Positions 37,277 through 39,851 of a DNA stretch of 39,851 nucleotides are shown here, piece by piece. The stretch is from CAYMRB01 sp964392615. GTDB lineage: Bacteria; Planctomycetota; UBA8108. A program made the translations under genes and the position numbers. A model generated the notes under the pieces. The model had not been told where the DNA came from and did not search any database. It worked only from the letters and a program-made list of their open reading frames with translations. How positions within the stretch are numbered: the first letter of the stretch is position 1; each line of letters begins with the position of its first letter. The stretch covers positions 1 to 39,851 of the forward strand of contig CAYMRB010000032.1 in NCBI GenBank assembly GCA_964392615.1, written 5' to 3'.

Positions 37277-39763
37277 ATGTCGACGGCATCGTTTCTGCTG
37301 GCGCTCTCCGTGTCGACGGCGCTCACCGCGAATCCTCCCGACGTCGCGACGTTTCGCTCAGCGCAGCCGATCTGGCCGCAGGGTCGAGAGACCGAGAAGA
37401 ACCTGTTCGTCGGCTTTCGCGCCTCGTTCTACACGCCGATCATCTTCAGGGTTGCGGAGCGGACTCGCGCCCCGGTCGTGCTGCGCGTCGCCGCGCACTG
37501 CGCGTACCGCGCGTTCGTCAACGGCGAGTACGTCGGCTGCGGCCCGGCGCGCGCGGGACACGGCTACTACCGCGTCGACGAGTGGGACCTGACCGACCGC
37601 CTGGTCGCCGTGGAGCGCCTAGACCGCAACATCGTCGCGATCGAGGTCGCGGGCTACAACGTCAACAGCTTCGACCTCCTCGACCTGCCCTCGTTCGTGC
37701 AGGCCGAGATCGTCGCATCCGGCGCCGCACCGAACGGAGCCGCTGCCGTGGTCGCGTCGACGCAGCCGCACGATCGAGACGTCAAGGGGTTGCGCTTCAC
37801 GGCCGGCATCCTCGATGAGCGCGTGCAGAAGACGCGGCGCTACAGCTTTCAGCGGCCGTTCTCCGAGGTGTATCGCTTGCGGGCGGATCACGCCGCCTGG
37901 CGCCGCCGAATCGACGCCCCGCTCGGGCCGGTCGCGTGCGCACTGACCGAACCGAAAGCGCTCCTGCCGCGCCGCGTCCCCTATCCGACGTTCCGCCTGC
38001 GTCCTGCCGTGCGCGACGTGTCGGCCGACGTCGTGCGCGTCGACCCGAAGACCCGTCCGAAGTGGCGCGACCGCGCGCTGACCGCGATCGGCCCGAAACT
38101 CGGCGGCTTCCCCGAGGCCGAGCTCGAGGCCGTGCCGACGAAGGTCCTGCAGCAGGTCGTCACGATCGAGAGGAAGCCGGTCGACCGACCGTTGACGCCG
38201 CAGAGTCGCTGGACGCTCGGTGCCGGTTCGCGCCGCGTCCTCGATCTCGGCACGAACCTGACCGGCTTCATCGGCGCCCACGTCGAATGCGCCGAGAAGA
38301 CGCGCTTCCTCGTCGTGTTCGACGAGATCCTGTCGCCGCAGGGCGACGTGGACTTCAAGCGCCTGGCGTGCGCGAACGTCGTCGAGTGGAACCTCGTTCC
38401 GGGCACGTACGACCTGGAGTCGTTCGCGCCGTACACCGCGCGCTATCTCGCCCTCCTCGTGCTCGAGGGGCGCTGCGAGGTCTCGGACGTCCACCTGCGC
38501 GAGTATGTCAACCCCGACGTGTGGGAGGCGCACTTCGCGTCGAGCGATCCGCGCCTGAGCTGGCTCTTCGACGCCGGCCGCGAGACCTACGCGCAAAACG
38601 CGGTCGACGTGTTCATGGACTGCCCGTCCCGCGAACGCGCCGGGTGGCTGTGCGACAGCTTCTTCACCGCGCGTGCGGCGCTGGACCTCGGCGGGGACAC
38701 GGTCGTCGAGCAGAACTTCTTCGAGAACTTCCTGCTGCCGGAGTCGTTCAAGCACCTTCCGGACGGCATGCTGCCGATGTGCTACCCGGCCGATCACTAC
38801 GACGGGGTCTTCATCCCGAACTGGGCCCTGTGGTTCGTCGTCGAGCTCGAGGAGTACGCGGCCCGCAGCGGCGATCGACGCATGGTCGCCGCCCTCGAGA
38901 AGAAGGTGATGCGTCTGTTCGAGTACTTCCGCCCGTTCCGCAACAGCGACGGCCTGCTCGAGAAGCTCGAGGGCTGGGTATTCGTCGAGTGGTCTGCAGC
39001 CAATCGGTTCGTCCAGGACGTCAACTACCCGAGCAATATGCTGTTCGCCGGAGCGCTCGACGCCGCCGCCCGCATGTACGGCCGCGCCGAGCTCGCCAAG
39101 GACGCCGCGAAGATCCGCGACACGATCCGCAAGCAGTCGTGGAACGGTCGATTCTTCCGCGACCACGCCGTGCGCAACGGAAACGAGCTGAAGATCCTCG
39201 ACGACCAGACGGAGGTCTGTCAGTACTTCGCGTTCTTCTTCGGCCTCGCCACGCCGAAGTCGCACCCGGAGCTCTGGAAGAAGCTCGTCGACGACTTCGG
39301 CCCCGATCGCGCGAAGACTGGCGCCCACGCCTCGGTCCACGCGGCGAACTCGTTCATCGGCAATATGCTGCGCTTCGAGATCCTGTCGCGATACGGACAT
39401 GGCCAGCAGATCCTCGACGAGTCGATCGGGTACCTCCTGTACATGGCCGACCGCACTGGAACGCTGTGGGAGAATGTGCAGCCGCACGCGAGCTGCAACC
39501 ACGGCTTCGCGTCGCACATCGTCCACACGCTCTACCGCGACGTGCTCGGCGCGTACGAGATCGACAGCGTGCGCAAGAGAATCGTGCTGCGCTTCTCCGA
39601 CCTGAAGCTCGATTGGTGCGAGGGGCACATCCCGCGGCCCGGCGGCGCGGTCAGCCTGCGATGGCGTCGCGACGGCAAGCGCCTCTTGTGGCGCCTCGAT
39701 GCGCCGGCGGGCTACACGATCGAGGTCGACAACCGTACGGGGCTGGAGCTCGTGCGGCAGTAG
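37277..39763 (+). CDS. Secreted GH78-like (alpha-L-rhamnosidase-type) glycosidase
   Basis: 828 residues. Short signal-like N-terminus (about 1-18, FLLALSVSTALTA). N-terminal beta-sandwich domains typical of GH78 (CAYRAFVNGEYVGCGPARAG, IVAIEVAGYNVNSFDL; RVLDLGTNLTGFIGAHVEC). An (alpha/alpha)6 catalytic barrel spans about 420-745 (VFMDCPSRERAGWLCDSFF, LPMCYPADHYDGVFIPNW, WVFVEWSAANRF, DRTGTLWENVQPHASCNH). A C-terminal beta domain follows. The segment DCPSRERAGWLCD is one residue shorter than the DCPxRxERxGWxGD usual in characterised GH78 rhamnosidases, so specificity may differ. GAGGAG precedes the ATG by 8-9 bases. It closes a run with GH29 and the ceramidase-like gene. Positions 39764-39851 hold no recognisable feature. 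Confidence 0.83.
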   Translation: MSTASFLLALSVSTALTANPPDVATFRSAQPIWPQGRETEKNLFVGFRASFYTPIIFRVAERTRAPVVLRVAAHCAYRAFVNGEYVGCGPARAGHGYYRVDEWDLTDRLVAVERLDRNIVAIEVAGYNVNSFDLLDLPSFVQAEIVASGAAPNGAAAVVASTQPHDRDVKGLRFTAGILDERVQKTRRYSFQRPFSEVYRLRADHAAWRRRIDAPLGPVACALTEPKALLPRRVPYPTFRLRPAVRDVSADVVRVDPKTRPKWRDRALTAIGPKLGGFPEAELEAVPTKVLQQVVTIERKPVDRPLTPQSRWTLGAGSRRVLDLGTNLTGFIGAHVECAEKTRFLVVFDEILSPQGDVDFKRLACANVVEWNLVPGTYDLESFAPYTARYLALLVLEGRCEVSDVHLREYVNPDVWEAHFASSDPRLSWLFDAGRETYAQNAVDVFMDCPSRERAGWLCDSFFTARAALDLGGDTVVEQNFFENFLLPESFKHLPDGMLPMCYPADHYDGVFIPNWALWFVVELEEYAARSGDRRMVAALEKKVMRLFEYFRPFRNSDGLLEKLEGWVFVEWSAANRFVQDVNYPSNMLFAGALDAAARMYGRAELAKDAAKIRDTIRKQSWNGRFFRDHAVRNGNELKILDDQTEVCQYFAFFFGLATPKSHPELWKKLVDDFGPDRAKTGAHASVHAANSFIGNMLRFEILSRYGHGQQILDESIGYLLYMADRTGTLWENVQPHASCNHGFASHIVHTLYRDVLGAYEIDSVRKRIVLRFSDLKLDWCEGHIPRPGGAVSLRWRRDGKRLLWRLDAPAGYTIEVDNRTGLELVRQ

Positions 39764-39851
39764 CGGCGCGCCCGCACCGGCGCGGACGAGAGCTTGGTGC
39801 CGTGTTTCGCAAATATCTGTGCGTATCGAGCGAGCAGATTCGTTCGCTGGC

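Overview
The window is a GC-rich (roughly two-thirds G+C by eye) bacterial chromosome fragment with 24 protein-coding loci. One locus is split by a 100-N scaffold gap and one is cut by the left edge. No rRNA, tRNA, CRISPR array, transposase or phage gene was seen. The content points to a planctomycete or a close relative. There is a secreted Cys-type sulfatase, FG-GAP/VCBS propeller proteins with calcium-binding linkers and dockerin-like C-termini, a zinc-ribbon/TM/formylglycine-enzyme-fold/TPR protein, a secreted FAD-dependent oxidoreductase, GH29 and GH78-like glycosidases, and a secreted ceramidase-like protein. kdsB, pyrG and two LptF/LptG-type permeases indicate a diderm envelope with Kdo-containing LPS. 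The taxon is inferred from gene content only.

Layout. Positions 1-6380 are all on the minus strand: a truncated (alpha/alpha)6-type glycosidase, a PLP enzyme (probable ovoB), ovoA (ovothiol biosynthesis, one base from ovoB), and the FGE-fold/TPR membrane protein. At 6576-9821 lies a sulfatase with two LamG-like domains and a dockerin-like tail, convergent with a DnaJ/CbpA-type co-chaperone (9853-10776). At 10975-13764 lies a first FG-GAP protein with an assembly gap and a probable frameshift. Next come trxB, a ChbG/YdjC-like deacetylase and an ECF sigma factor (13991-17010), a membrane-anchored HEAT-like protein, gamma-glutamyltranspeptidase, a one-TM protein, and an M48 lipoprotein protease. 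Then follow the lptF/lptG pair (21834-24346), the FAD oxidoreductase (24469-26424), pyrG and kdsB (minus), thpR (plus), and a giant FG-GAP protein (30097-34242). The window ends with a catabolic run: GH29 fucosidase, ceramidase-like protein and GH78-like glycosidase (34386-39763).

How the genes work together. Three themes recur. (1) Thiol and redox chemistry: ovoA/ovoB make ovothiol, trxB reduces thioredoxin, and ggt cleaves gamma-glutamyl thiols. (2) Envelope biogenesis: PyrG supplies CTP to KdsB for CMP-Kdo, and LptF/G-type permeases extract LPS. (3) Secreted glycan attack and surface display: sulfatase, GH29, GH78, ceramidase-like protein, and FG-GAP proteins. Three of these secreted proteins share a related C-terminal dockerin-like dyad.

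Less expected structure includes two GGNRTC hexamer tracts placed in the same orientation 86 and 90 bp upstream of the trxB and M48 start codons. A 22-bp hairpin repeat occurs in two places. Propeller motifs come in exact sevens in both FG-GAP proteins. Two probable one-base C insertions truncate or scramble conserved C-termini. Promoters fit TTGnnn-N17-TAnnnT. No gene-free stretch exceeds 300 bases; the longest spacers (about 180-230 bases, near 4370, 10777, 13765 and 17011) are described where they hold something, and otherwise nothing was seen.
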